Positions 18,722 through 27,666 of a stretch of DNA of 64,000 nt are shown here, piece after piece. Within the stretch, counting starts at the first letter, position 1. Each line of letters starts with the position of its first letter. Under the pieces are notes generated by a model that saw only the letters and a program-made list of their open reading frames with translations, had not been told where the DNA came from and did no database searches. Origin of the DNA: Arenicellaceae bacterium (GTDB lineage: Bacteria; Pseudomonadota; Gammaproteobacteria; Arenicellales; Arenicellaceae). Both the position numbers and the translations under genes were made by a program. The stretch is taken from positions 124,001-188,000 of the forward strand of contig JAQWNC010000003.1 of NCBI GenBank assembly GCA_029246505.1. The letters are read 5' to 3'.

Positions 18722-20272
18722 TCATTTATCAGCTCTTACTAAGATTACCGGTTCAGTACTTACTTGTTCACTGATTTCTTCACTAGTTACATTTTCTGTA
18801 CTAGTTAAATTCTCAAAACTAGATGCATGCTCGATTATATCCGCACCGAAATCACCTCCAAGTGATTGATACAAGGTAATTCTGTTTTGTAGCAACTGAT
18901 TGCGTAAATCAATTACTGTATTCTGCGAATCAAATGCCCTGCGTTGTGACTCAAGAACGGTTTGGTACTCTGATAGCCCACTTTGGTATTGTTCAAATGA
19001 CAGCTCGTATGCAGCAATAGCATTTTGTTCAGCCTTAAGAAATGAATCGTAACGACGTCTCAAGCGATCTTGTCGGGTAATCGCTCGCTCTACGTCAGAA
19101 AACGCATTATTCACAGCATTCAAATACTGCTGTTCTAATTGGATCACTCGCTGTCGTGCCTGCTCTTCAGTCGCAACCAATCTACCACCCTGAAACAAAG
19201 GCAAGGCTATATTAGTTATCAGCGATCTTGCCAGGCTTCCATTTGTGAGGAGATCAGAAACATTATTAGCATCATCTGACATACTCGCGTTTAGCGTTAA
19301 GCGCGGAAAGCGTTGCTTATGCGCAACGGCCAAACTCAAATCGGCCGATAGCAAATTAAACCAAGTCTGCTGGACGTCAGGCCTGCGTGTTAACAGGTCG
19401 CTGGGAATACCTACTGGAATCGAAGTTTCGATTACCGGCAATTCACGGCTCAGAGGCCATCCACCATCGGGGTAATCCGCAACTAATAATTGTAGTCGGG
19501 ATACCGACTCAATCACGTTCTGCTCTTGCTGAGCAACACGCGCACGTTCTTGTTCCAGACTATTAGAAGCCAAGTACACGTCTACTGCACTATTAAGACC
19601 AGCGCGGTATCCACTACTAATTATCGCCATATCTTGTTCCAAAGTAGCTAACCGCAAATTGAACAGGGCTAACAATTGTTGGTCAGCCATCATTTGATAC
19701 CAAGCTCTGCTGGTATCAGAAACCAGGGCAAGCCGCTGACTAATATAACTGGCTTCGCTCGCGGCATACGACATGGTCGCCTGTTTTTGATTGCTTTTTA
19801 GCCTGCCCCAAATGTCTAACTCCCAACTCGCATTTAAATCTACGCCATAGGTATCGATTGTTGATTGTATCCGGCCAAGTAGTGCACCACGCCGGATACT
19901 ATTATTGGAGGAGACGGACAAACTTGGATAACGATCCGCACCGGCAATAATCACACCTTGCTGGGCTTCTTCCAATCGTGCAGCCTGCTCGGCCAGACCA
20001 TAATTACTAACCAAGGCAGAGATCACTACTTCGTTGAGTTGTTGATCACCAAATTCAGCCAACCATCGATCGCTAGGTTGACCCATCTGCTCATCACTTT
20101 CTTCCTTGCTAGTAGATAACTTAGGCTGATGTACAAATGCATCTGGGGCCTGCAATGAACTCGCCTTGGGCGAGATAGCACTGGTAGCGCAAGCTGACAA
20201 GAATAAGCCCATAGCAAAAGCCCCAATAAGGGAACAAACTGACTTGCTAGATTGATTCACACTCAATTGCAT
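18722..20272 (-). CDS. Outer-membrane factor lipoprotein (TolC/NodT family)
   Basis: A 516-residue efflux outer-membrane channel. It has a lipoprotein signal with lipobox LSAC (Cys28), two repeats of the OEP fold, the GLAEQAARLEEAQQGV helix and LPLFQGGRLVATEEQAR, the signature region of the second repeat. The C-terminal tail of about 35 residues, rich in Glu, Thr and Ser, is an extension. It is the first gene of the three-gene RND operon. The gap to the adaptor gene is 76 bases and a promoter must lie upstream in 20273-20400. Confidence 0.92.
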   Translation of the reverse strand: MQLSVNQSSKSVCSLIGAFAMGLFLSACATSAISPKASSLQAPDAFVHQPKLSTSKEESDEQMGQPSDRWLAEFGDQQLNEVVISALVSNYGLAEQAARLEEAQQGVIIAGADRYPSLSVSSNNSIRRGALLGRIQSTIDTYGVDLNASWELDIWGRLKSNQKQATMSYAASEASYISQRLALVSDTSRAWYQMMADQQLLALFNLRLATLEQDMAIISSGYRAGLNSAVDVYLASNSLEQERARVAQQEQNVIESVSRLQLLVADYPDGGWPLSRELPVIETSIPVGIPSDLLTRRPDVQQTWFNLLSADLSLAVAHKQRFPRLTLNASMSDDANNVSDLLTNGSLARSLITNIALPLFQGGRLVATEEQARQRVIQLEQQYLNAVNNAFSDVERAITRQDRLRRRYDSFLKAEQNAIAAYELSFEQYQSGLSEYQTVLESQRRAFDSQNTVIDLRNQLLQNRITLYQSLGGDFGADIIEHASSFENLTSTENVTSEEISEQVSTEPVILVRADK

Positions 20273-20408
20273 TTTAAATAGTACATCTTGCGTCCAAACT
20301 GACTTGTTTGGATATTTTATTATTGACTACATTTTACTCTGCAAAGCGATAATTAGTAATAAATGAACAATTTATTAGTTATTTGTTACATACCGACATA
20401 GACCCCAC

Positions 20409-20446
20409 ACAATTCCTGCACAATTCCTGCACAATTCCTGCACAAT
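20409..20446 (+). repeat. Tandem repeat, three copies of an 11-bp unit plus a partial copy
   Basis: The unit ACAATTCCTGC occurs at 20409-20419, 20420-20430 and 20431-20441 without change, then ACAAT begins a fourth. It lies in the non-coding gap between the outer-membrane factor and gltA. Eleven bases is one helical turn, so it could array a binding site on one face. No function is assigned. Confidence 0.8.
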
Positions 20447-20651
20447 GAAGCTATATAGTCCCTAACGAGAACATAACGGCAGTAACTCAAAGTCTAACGT
20501 TCCTTTTTTACGCCAACTTCTGAGTGCTCCGTGCATACAATGTTAATCTCTTGATGACCAGTCAATACACACCACACAACTAAGATTTAGCCTAAAATTA
20601 GTGTGGATCGGCGTTCGATAAAGGTGCAACAAATAAATTAAGAAGTTGCTA

Positions 20652-20680
20652 CTGAAACAGAGCCGTCAATCTGCTATCAT
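20652..20680 (+). promoter_or_regulatory. Extended -10 promoter upstream of the candidate RNA
   Basis: CTGAAA at 20652-20657 and TGCTATCAT at 20672-20680 (extended -10, with TATCAT at 20675-20680) are 17 bases apart. They are followed by a GC-rich discriminator (GCGCTCCGC). A GC-rich discriminator is typical of stringently controlled stable-RNA promoters. The predicted start is at 20686-20690. It could drive an RNA ending near 20840 or a long gltA leader. Confidence 0.45.
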
Positions 20681-20685
20681 GCGCT

Positions 20686-20840
20686 CCGCAATAAAGCCTG
20701 CGGACACACTAGAACGATATTGCTTGATTAGCTTATTTACCGTTCTAGTTCCTCGCCAACGTGTGGATATAGAGAAATTAATTCTTATCCACAATGGTCA
20801 AAGGCAACGCATTGGCTTACTGGTAAGCCAATCAATATTT
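20686..20840 (+). ncRNA. Candidate structured RNA or gltA leader with four consecutive stem-loops
   Basis: Four perfect-stem hairpins follow one another on the plus strand. CCGCA/TGCGG pairs at 20686-20703. ACTAGAACG pairs with CGTTCTAGT (20708-20749). TGTGGATA pairs with TATCCACA (20762-20793), with an inner AGAA/TTCT stem. ATTGGCTTA pairs with TAAGCCAAT (20811-20832, loop CTGG), followed by ATATTTTT. A good promoter precedes and the last hairpin looks like a terminator, so a transcript of about 150 bases is plausible. No protein frame fits. It does not look like 6S, SRP, tmRNA or RNase P RNA. It could instead be an attenuating leader of gltA. The surrounding 20273-20967 holds no gene. Confidence 0.4.
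20811..20840 (+). terminator. Terminator-like hairpin before gltA
   Basis: A perfect 9-bp stem (ATTGGCTTA and TAAGCCAAT) closes a CTGG tetraloop at 20811-20832. CAATATTTTT follows, so the T-run begins a few bases after the stem. It would end the candidate RNA or act as an attenuator ahead of gltA. Confidence 0.4.
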
Positions 20841-20967
20841 TTACAACTTTACTGTAGCGTCAGCTCGCCCTGATTATTAATTGAGAAATTATTAATTTCG
20901 GTACTAGCGCGTATACAGCGTGTAGCTTTCCATACGCGTACTAAAAATTTTATATGAGACAGCCGTT

Positions 20968-22245
20968 ATGACTGATAAAAAAGCTCGTTTAAATATCGAC
21001 GGATATGATAAAGAAATAGAACTTGATGTATATGAAGGAACCATGGGGCCAGATGTAATTGATGTGGCCCCGGTGCTCAAACACGGGCACTTCACTTACG
21101 ACCCGGGATTCACCTCAACCGCAAGTTGTGAGTCTGCTATTACATTTATTGATGGGCACAAAGGCAAACTGCTGCATAGAGGCATTCCAATCGAGCAGAT
21201 TGCTGAAAAAACTGACTACCTGAATCTTTGTTACTTGCTTTACTACGGCCACTTACCAAACAAGGAACAAGAGGCCGATTTTAAGAGTACGATCACTCGG
21301 CACACTATGCTACACGATCAGATTTGGAATTTTTATCGCGGATTCAGGCGAGATGCTCACCCAATGGCAATTATGTGCGGCGTAGTCGGTGCCTTGGCTT
21401 CATTTTACCACGACGCATTAGACATCACTAATGAAACCCATCGCAATATAACTGCGCATCGTCTAATAGCCAAAATCCCAACGATTGCGGCAATGTCATA
21501 CAAATACACTACCGGGCAGCCATTTGTCTATCCAAAAAATAATTTGGGGTATGCAGAAAACTTCCTGCACATGATGTTTGGAGTACCGACTGAAGAAACC
21601 GTAGTCAGCCCCATTCTTGCAAAAGCGATGGATCGAATATTCATGCTGCATGCTGATCACGAACAAAATGCATCTACATCTACGGTTAGACTGGCTGGAT
21701 CTAGTGGAGCCAACCCATTTGCTTGTATATCAGCCGGCATCGCAACTCTATGGGGACCTGCTCATGGTGGTGCAAATGAAGCTTGCTTAGAAATGCTGGA
21801 AGAAATCGGAACCCCAGACAAGGTTGATGGATACATAACCCGAGCCAAGGACAAGAATGATTCATTCAGAATCATGGGTTTTGGTCATCGGGTATATAAA
21901 AATCACGATCCGCGTGCCACAATAATGAAAGTAACATGCGACGAGGTTCTAGCCGATCTTGGCATTGAAGACTCGCCATTATTTCAGGTCGCACGCAGAC
22001 TGGAAGAAGCAGCACTAAATGACAACTACTTCATAGAGCGAAAACTCTACCCTAACGTCGATTTTTATTCCGGTATCATCCTTAAAGCAATCGGTATTCC
22101 GCCAAATATGTTCACCGTAATTTTTGCCCTATCTCGCACTATTGGATGGATAAGCCACTGGAACGAGATGGTCAGCCAGTCATATAAAATTGGCCGCCCA
22201 CGACAACTTTATACTGGTCCCGTAGAAAGAGACTTTCCGGCTTAA
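20968..22245 (+). CDS. gltA: Citrate synthase, type II
   Basis: A 425-residue TCA-cycle enzyme condensing acetyl-CoA and oxaloacetate. Catalytic regions are present: [10 protein letters not shown] (His near residue 265), [13 protein letters not shown] (His near 305) and YPNVDFYSG (Asp near 365), plus the N-terminal beta domain ([14 protein letters not shown]) of the hexameric NADH-sensitive type. The ATG at 20968 has a weak ribosome site. The upstream gap is 695 bases, and no sdh genes are divergent here as they are in E. coli. It ends 30 bases before a clear terminator. Confidence 0.97.
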   Translation: MTDKKARLNIDGYDKEIELDVYEGTMGPDVIDVAPVLKHGHFTYDPGFTSTASCESAITFIDGHKGKLLHRGIPIEQIAEKTDYLNLCYLLYYGHLPNKEQEADFKSTITRHTMLHDQIWNFYRGFRRDAHPMAIMCGVVGALASFYHDALDITNETHRNITAHRLIAKIPTIAAMSYKYTTGQPFVYPKNNLGYAENFLHMMFGVPTEETVVSPILAKAMDRIFMLHADHEQNASTSTVRLAGSSGANPFACISAGIATLWGPAHGGANEACLEMLEEIGTPDKVDGYITRAKDKNDSFRIMGFGHRVYKNHDPRATIMKVTCDEVLADLGIEDSPLFQVARRLEEAALNDNYFIERKLYPNVDFYSGIILKAIGIPPNMFTVIFALSRTIGWISHWNEMVSQSYKIGRPRQLYTGPVERDFPA

Positions 22246-22274
22246 AACTGGAAAACGTCACGTATAAAGTAGCC

Positions 22275-22307
22275 AACCCGGCCGTAATGATTACAGCTGG
22301 GTTTTTT
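22275..22307 (+). terminator. Rho-independent terminator of gltA
   Basis: AACCC at 22275-22279 pairs with GGGTT at 22299-22303. The stem is extended inward by GGC/GCT pairing and by an inner GTAAT/ATTAC stem, and is followed by a run of six T. Confidence 0.75.
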
Positions 22308-22324
22308 GTTCCCCAGAAGAACGG

Positions 22325-22900
22325 ATGAATTTCCTGGCCCACCTGTTCGTATGCCCACCTGATCCAGAATCAATGGTAGGTAATTTGATGGCTGACTTCC
22401 GCAAATATGTAGACTTTGAGTCATTACCGCAAAGTGTCAAAGAAGGAATTGAAAATCACCAACAAGTTGATAAATTTACCGATACCCATCCTTTAGTTAC
22501 TAATTTAAGGCAAGCATTTCATCCCCCACAACGCCGCTTTTCGGGCATTATTCTTGACGTAGTTTTTGACTACTTTCTATCCAAACACTGGCATCAATAC
22601 ACACAGGTTGACCGCTTGAAATTTATATCTAGCGCCTACGCCACGCTTAACGATATGGAAGAGATACTTCCAGCCCAAATGCATAAGGCACTAATCAAGA
22701 TGAGCGAACAAGATTGGCTCGGCTCTTATGCAACACTTGACGGAATCGAAGTAACCCTGGAGCGCATAGGCACAAGAATACGATTTGTAAATCCGCTCGC
22801 CGATTCAAGAGCAGAAATAGAGCGCTTGCACGACCCGATAGAACGATGTTTTCTCGAGTTTTTCCCCGATTTAATACATAATTTTCAGCGCCCTGTCTAG
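22325..22900 (+). CDS. acpH: ACP phosphodiesterase (AcpH/YajB family)
   Basis: A 191-residue HD-like hydrolase of the DUF479 family that removes the 4'-phosphopantetheine arm from acyl carrier protein. The N-terminal MNFLAHLFV, GNLMADFRK, IENHQQVDKFTDTHP and DVVFDYFLSKHW segments carry the conserved Asp and His residues of the family. The length agrees with E. coli AcpH (193). It starts directly after the gltA terminator and converges with alkB. Confidence 0.9.
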   Translation: MNFLAHLFVCPPDPESMVGNLMADFRKYVDFESLPQSVKEGIENHQQVDKFTDTHPLVTNLRQAFHPPQRRFSGIILDVVFDYFLSKHWHQYTQVDRLKFISSAYATLNDMEEILPAQMHKALIKMSEQDWLGSYATLDGIEVTLERIGTRIRFVNPLADSRAEIERLHDPIERCFLEFFPDLIHNFQRPV

Positions 22901-22941
22901 CGACAGTTAGATAAGCTAGCAGCGCCTCAATAAAGTCAATC

Positions 22942-23556
22942 TCAGGTGCAGATATTGCGAAACGTCAAATTAATACGGGGGTTAGGAATAGTTTTCTGTT
23001 TCGGAACACTGTGCTGCCAGTTCCGTTGTGTCTCCCCAGACATCAACAACAAACTACCTGATTTAAGTTCCAGCCGATGCTTACGGCGCGGTTCAGCTAC
23101 GCTACGCAAGTCAAAATAACGTGTTGCACCAAAACTCAAAGAAGCGATTATCGGAGAACATCCCAGCTCCGGTTCATCGTCTGAATGCCAACCAATTGAA
23201 TCGTGGCCATGCCTATACATATTACCTAGTACACTATTAAAGTGCCGCCCCAAATGCACAAGTAAATTTTGTCGAATTTGATCCAGTAGCGGTGGCATAC
23301 TTATACTTTTATGCACCAATCCCGAATAACAGTAATCCTTATCAGTATCCCCGTACCAAGCGGTTAGCCTCGGCGCTTCGATTGTACGACCATATATTCG
23401 CAGCTGTTCAGGCCGCCATTCCAATTTCGAATGCAATTGGTCGAATAATTGTTGAGCCTCTTGCTCACCATAAAAGTACGGCCAGCACTTGATATCTGAA
23501 CCCGGCAGCCCGATATCTACGACCTCAACGCGCCCGGCGGCAAACAAATCAGCCAT
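22942..23556 (-). CDS. alkB: AlkB-like alpha-ketoglutarate-dependent dioxygenase
   Basis: A 204-residue Fe(II)/2-oxoglutarate enzyme of the AlkB fold. The iron ligands are His124 and Asp126 (GWHSDDEPELG) and His182 (WQHSVPK). The 2-oxoglutarate Arg pair is in PRINLTFR (Arg194 and Arg200), and NMYRHGHDSIGWH precedes. The length and PRLTAWYGD loop are like the ALKBH2/3-type bacterial homologues that repair methylated DNA bases. It is 19 bases downstream of the DUF3014 gene on the same strand. The substrate (DNA, RNA or another) is inferred only from the family. Confidence 0.92.
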   Translation of the reverse strand: MADLFAAGRVEVVDIGLPGSDIKCWPYFYGEQEAQQLFDQLHSKLEWRPEQLRIYGRTIEAPRLTAWYGDTDKDYCYSGLVHKSISMPPLLDQIRQNLLVHLGRHFNSVLGNMYRHGHDSIGWHSDDEPELGCSPIIASLSFGATRYFDLRSVAEPRRKHRLELKSGSLLLMSGETQRNWQHSVPKQKTIPNPRINLTFRNICT

Positions 23557-23575
23557 TGTGGCTAGCTACTAATCT

Positions 23576-24478
23576 TTATATACCAGATTGCTGCAGCGCT
23601 TGCTGAATCTCAGCGACTTTGTTGCGCAAAATTTGGGTGTTTTCCGGGCCGATTCGAAGATACAATTTTTGAATTGCGGGTAATCCTTCTATCAACAAAT
23701 CAACATACTGGTAACGATCGCCCACCTTTTTAAGCTTTGGATCTGGAACTGGTGGTGGACCGATTGATGCTTGTTGTAAGCCTCTTTCTAGCGCGGTTCG
23801 AAAATTCCTGTTTGAATAGCCTAGTTCACTATATGCACCTTCAAAAAGGGGTTCAAACCGTGTATAGATGCTAGCGATCGACTGCGCATCAAACTTATCA
23901 ACAATACTGACATAAAGAGCATAACGCCCGTAATTACTCTCAAGTAGACTGAAATGCTCACCAGACTCGATCACTTCAACCGAATTTTCCATATTCGGAA
24001 AGGATAAGAAACTACGCCCAATATCGCCATCAACAGCCTTATCGACCACCGTAACAAGTTTACGTACAAACTCGTCAGTTGGTAACCAAGCGAGCCATTC
24101 AGGGGCCGACGCCACCCCTTTTAACGATTCGAAAAACTGACGATCGCTGCGGTCCAGAGCTGGCAATTCATCCAATTGAATAACCGGCGATTGCTTTCGA
24201 TCAGCAATAACCACAATATCCGCCGCATTAGCTTGTTCATCCAAACCCACATCAATTTCACGGTCCGCAAAAACCTCCAGCGCATCGTCAATTGATTCGA
24301 TCACCGGCTTTACTAAATTTTGATCGGGTATTGTATCTGGACGTAATAAAAACCACGAGAGCGCGGCAATCACTAACAACAGCGCAAAAGGCCAAAGCCT
24401 GGTTGCTTGCTTTGCTACTGTCCCACGAGCACCTGTTGGCGAGCGAGAGGGTAATTTAAAGTCTGGTGAATCGTTCAA
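23576..24478 (-). CDS. DUF3014 domain membrane-anchored protein
   Basis: A 300-residue protein with an N-terminal cytoplasmic tail, one membrane helix (about residues 28-45) and a periplasmic domain with the DUF3014 pattern. Visible are FFESLKGVASAPEWLAWL, FVRKLVTVVDKAVDG, YGRYALYVSIVDKFDA, YTRFEPLFEGAYSELGY and the terminal QKLYLRIGPENTQILRNKV. The function of the family is unknown. It lies upstream of alkB and may share its transcript. Confidence 0.88.
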   Translation of the reverse strand: MNDSPDFKLPSRSPTGARGTVAKQATRLWPFALLLVIAALSWFLLRPDTIPDQNLVKPVIESIDDALEVFADREIDVGLDEQANAADIVVIADRKQSPVIQLDELPALDRSDRQFFESLKGVASAPEWLAWLPTDEFVRKLVTVVDKAVDGDIGRSFLSFPNMENSVEVIESGEHFSLLESNYGRYALYVSIVDKFDAQSIASIYTRFEPLFEGAYSELGYSNRNFRTALERGLQQASIGPPPVPDPKLKKVGDRYQYVDLLIEGLPAIQKLYLRIGPENTQILRNKVAEIQQALQQSGI

Positions 24479-24629
24479 AACTTAAACATACATAATATCT
24501 ACATTCATAAACCGAACATATCCTAAAATACTACTAAACGACGCTAAATTTCCTTTGTGTAATCTACGTCATCAGCATCGCCCTACCTTTTGATTCACTA
24601 AGCACTCGCCCCGCAAAACAAAGTAGCAA

Positions 24630-24657
24630 AAAAGTGGGGGCAACCGCCCCCACTTTT
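24630..24657 (-). terminator. Strong terminator of the TonB-dependent receptor gene
   Basis: A perfect 12-bp stem (AAAAGTGGGGGC at 24630-24641, GCCCCCACTTTT at 24646-24657) closes an AACC loop. It lies 28 bases past the receptor stop. Because the stem begins with A and ends with T on both strands, it could work in either direction. Confidence 0.85.
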
Positions 24658-24685
24658 CTTAACTACTATCCAGTCTCACTAATAA

Positions 24686-27142
24686 CTAAAAATTCTTCCT
24701 TAAACTTACACCAATAGTACGTGGTTCACGTTGGTAAGCATTAATTTTACCATCTTGTAGCGGAACGCTATAGTAAGTACCTAAATAATCTTCATTAAAT
24801 AAGTTACGCGCCCAAATAGATAAATCAACATCATTATCTAACCACGTCATACCCATACGAGCATTAGCCAAACCAAATCCTCCTCTACTCTTAAGTGGAT
24901 CCGCATCACCATCCATATTTGCATTACCGCGATAATTATAATCAGCATGCACATATGCCGACATTGCACTACTTACTGGGAACATTTTAGTTGCTGATAC
25001 CGTATAAAAATGCTCAGAATTTGGGTTAACTCGGTCACCCGATCGATCACAAAAGCTACTATTCGATATAGCCCCAGGATCTGGTTGACCAGTAAGTAGA
25101 GGCGTAGCTACCCAACAATTAGCTTTTTCGTGGCTTTTATAAATTGCATCCGTAAATGCATACCCCGCACTCAAAGAAAAATCATCAGTTGGAGACCAAA
25201 CTAATTCCACTTCCATCCCTTTCGACTCTAATTGCCCTGCGTTTGATAGATTAAAGGAACCACCCGAAAACGCATTCGTTTGGAAATCATCAAATGTTGA
25301 AATATGAGCAGCTATATTGAGACGAAGACTTTGATCTGGAAAGTCAGCTTTCACACCAACCTCAAATGATTCAGATGTTTCTGGAGCAAAAATTTGGCTT
25401 TGAAAACTGGCAATTCGATCAGTGTTAGTTCCACCTGACTTATAACCAGTACCAAAACTAGCATATGCCATTGTTGTATCGTTGACAGCCCAACTTAGTT
25501 TCAAAGTACCAGTAACCTGATCATCCTCTAAGCTAGCGGTCAAATCAGACCGTGGTGCTATAGTTGGAGTTAACGAAAGCCCCCAGCCAGTCCGATACAT
25601 TGGGGCATATAAAGCGGCATTCGGCGCCGCTAACCCAGCACCCACAGCAAGTAAATTAGCGCCTATCCCAGCAAGATTTGCTGCAGGACCAACGGCACTC
25701 TGAGTAAAAGCACCCGTTACGTCCTTGTGCTCACTAGTAAACCTCAAGCCAGCCGTCAGAGTCAAAGTGTCGGTTAAGTTATAGTCTAGCTGACCAAAAA
25801 CTGCCCAAGCTTTTTGTTCCTGCTGGAATACGTCCCGTGAAAAGGCTGCTTGCGGAAAAGGTGCCGCTACCCTTGGGAGTGCACCACCTGTCGCAGCAGA
25901 TAAACCATTAAGACCCCCAACGAGTGCCGCAGCACTACTTAATGCCAAAGTTGTAAAATCTACCCCTAAATCAAAAAAACTGGTGCTGTCTAGATCTTGC
26001 TGGTAGTAATAAGCACCAACTATATAATTTAGCTTATCACCGTTGTTAGTAAATCTAACTTCTTGAGTAAAAACATCAGATTCACCATCACGGGTATTAT
26101 TAAATAACCTAGCAGCACTAAAATCAACATCAGTCGTATCAACAGAATCAAAAGATCTAAAGGATGTTATTGAAGTAAAAGTACCTCCATTATCTACATC
26201 CCAGTTTATTTCAGCGGAAACACCACTATTTTTATTTTGTGACACCGGTAATTCATTTACTCGCATCACGTCATCAAATACTTGATTTTCCAATACCAAG
26301 GGTACACCCAACGAAGTAAGTAATGCATCGCTAAGAGGGGCCCCAGCAGCGCTAAAAAAATTGTTCCGTACGGTCGCAGCACCACAGCAAACCTCATCAA
26401 CTTCCGAATAGTCTGCTATAACCCTAACCGAGACATCATCGTTAGGTGTATATAAAAGCTGGCCTCTAAACCCAAATCTATTTCGATCGTTTATTATGTT
26501 ATCCCCAATTCCTAAAGCATCGACATACCCATCTCTATCAGTATTAAAGCCGGTTATTCGGAACGCTAGGACATCATCAACCAAGGACCCTCCTACGGCG
26601 CCACTTACTGTTCTCAAACCAAGGTTCCCAGCCGTCACATCTAAAAACCCAGATGATTCATGACTTGGGGCAACGGATTGCATCAAGAGTGCTCCTGAGG
26701 GCGAGTTTCGCCCAAATAATGTTCCTTGGGGCCCTCTAAGCACTTCTACACGTTCAATATCCACCATCTCGTTAACCATAGAGCTTTGCCTTGATTGATA
26801 TACCCCATCCATATACAGGCCAACCGAGGACTCTAATCCAAAATTTTGCGCACTAGTCCCTACCCCACGAATACTAAAATTCGTAGTAGTAGCCGTCTGG
26901 TTTGCATCAACTATTAATCCAGGAGTGCTTTGCTGTAAATCGAAAACATCAGTCACGCCCAGTTCCGTAAGCTGGGCCCCACTAATTACCGTAATGGCAA
27001 CGGGAACGTCTTGTAGCGACTGTTCTCTTTTTTGCGCGACCACAATTATTTCTTCCAATGCTGCCTGTGTTGAAATCGAGGTAGCTAGTAACACTGCCCC
27101 CATTAAAACTCCAAATACCGCTTTATAGATTAAGTTATTCAC
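24686..27142 (-). CDS. TonB-dependent outer-membrane receptor
   Basis: A receptor of about 818 residues. A signal peptide (MNNLIYKAVFGVLMGAVLLA) is followed by a TonB-box-like EEIIVVAQKREQSLQDVP. The plug domain has LQQSTPGLIVDANQ, VGLYMDGVY and RVEVLRGPQGTLFGRN. The long beta-barrel ends in a terminal Phe (SLRKNF). The domain style is that of receptors for siderophores, carbohydrates or xenobiotics in marine bacteria and sphingomonads; the ligand is unknown. GTG at 27142 is chosen because GGGGGA lies just before it; a TTG at 27154 would put that ribosome site inside the gene. No transport genes adjoin it. Confidence 0.93.
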   Translation of the reverse strand: MNNLIYKAVFGVLMGAVLLATSISTQAALEEIIVVAQKREQSLQDVPVAITVISGAQLTELGVTDVFDLQQSTPGLIVDANQTATTTNFSIRGVGTSAQNFGLESSVGLYMDGVYQSRQSSMVNEMVDIERVEVLRGPQGTLFGRNSPSGALLMQSVAPSHESSGFLDVTAGNLGLRTVSGAVGGSLVDDVLAFRITGFNTDRDGYVDALGIGDNIINDRNRFGFRGQLLYTPNDDVSVRVIADYSEVDEVCCGAATVRNNFFSAAGAPLSDALLTSLGVPLVLENQVFDDVMRVNELPVSQNKNSGVSAEINWDVDNGGTFTSITSFRSFDSVDTTDVDFSAARLFNNTRDGESDVFTQEVRFTNNGDKLNYIVGAYYYQQDLDSTSFFDLGVDFTTLALSSAAALVGGLNGLSAATGGALPRVAAPFPQAAFSRDVFQQEQKAWAVFGQLDYNLTDTLTLTAGLRFTSEHKDVTGAFTQSAVGPAANLAGIGANLLAVGAGLAAPNAALYAPMYRTGWGLSLTPTIAPRSDLTASLEDDQVTGTLKLSWAVNDTTMAYASFGTGYKSGGTNTDRIASFQSQIFAPETSESFEVGVKADFPDQSLRLNIAAHISTFDDFQTNAFSGGSFNLSNAGQLESKGMEVELVWSPTDDFSLSAGYAFTDAIYKSHEKANCWVATPLLTGQPDPGAISNSSFCDRSGDRVNPNSEHFYTVSATKMFPVSSAMSAYVHADYNYRGNANMDGDADPLKSRGGFGLANARMGMTWLDNDVDLSIWARNLFNEDYLGTYYSVPLQDGKINAYQREPRTIGVSLRKNF

Positions 27143-27154
27143 AAATCCCCCCAA

Positions 27155-27666
27155 ACTTTATTTCAGAAATTGCACAAGCTAAAAACTAGTGCTCGTTAAT
27201 TCTCACTAATCTAATAATGCATCATGTTGTAACCTAAATCTACAGATACTGGAAAGATAGCGATAACCTGGAATTATACGCAGATAGAAAAACTAAACTT
27301 AAAACAAGCAGCTTTAGCCTATGGCCTCCACAAAGTTAAAGACATTAAGCTTCAGTATCAGGACTATCGAGATGTTAGCTAACCATTTGACAGAAGTTTA
27401 TCGGTTGGTATGTTTGAACCTGTTGGACCCAACTAAAGGCTATAGTAATAACATTATCTAATATGGCGGTATTTTATTGTTTACCGGCGTAGCTGCATTT
27501 AGGGCATATCGTTTATTTTAAATTAGGTCGAGTGCTGACTATAATTCGCTAAGATAAGACCGAAAACTTAGATTCTGACTATCGTTAATCAAAGCTGATC
27601 ACGGGCTTTACGAGCAGGATAATTTAGAGCCGATAAAAAAATGCCGGATAGACTAATACTAGCATT
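27155..27666. other. Intergenic region without a recognised gene
   Basis: This 512-base AT-rich gap separates the divergent receptor and MATE genes and must hold both promoters. Short frames exist but are interrupted and show no family I recognise. No riboswitch or strong hairpin was seen. Confidence 0.6.

Noticed and set aside
20646-20873. A 75-codon plus-strand frame in the region before gltA
   Set aside because: It overlaps the promoter and the four stem-loops, has no ribosome site and shows no protein pattern.
27421-27540. Hydrophobic frame fragment (GGILLFTGVAAFRAYRLF) between the receptor and MATE genes
   Set aside because: It is preceded by an in-frame stop and has no start; it could be the tail of a lost membrane protein but the evidence is too thin.
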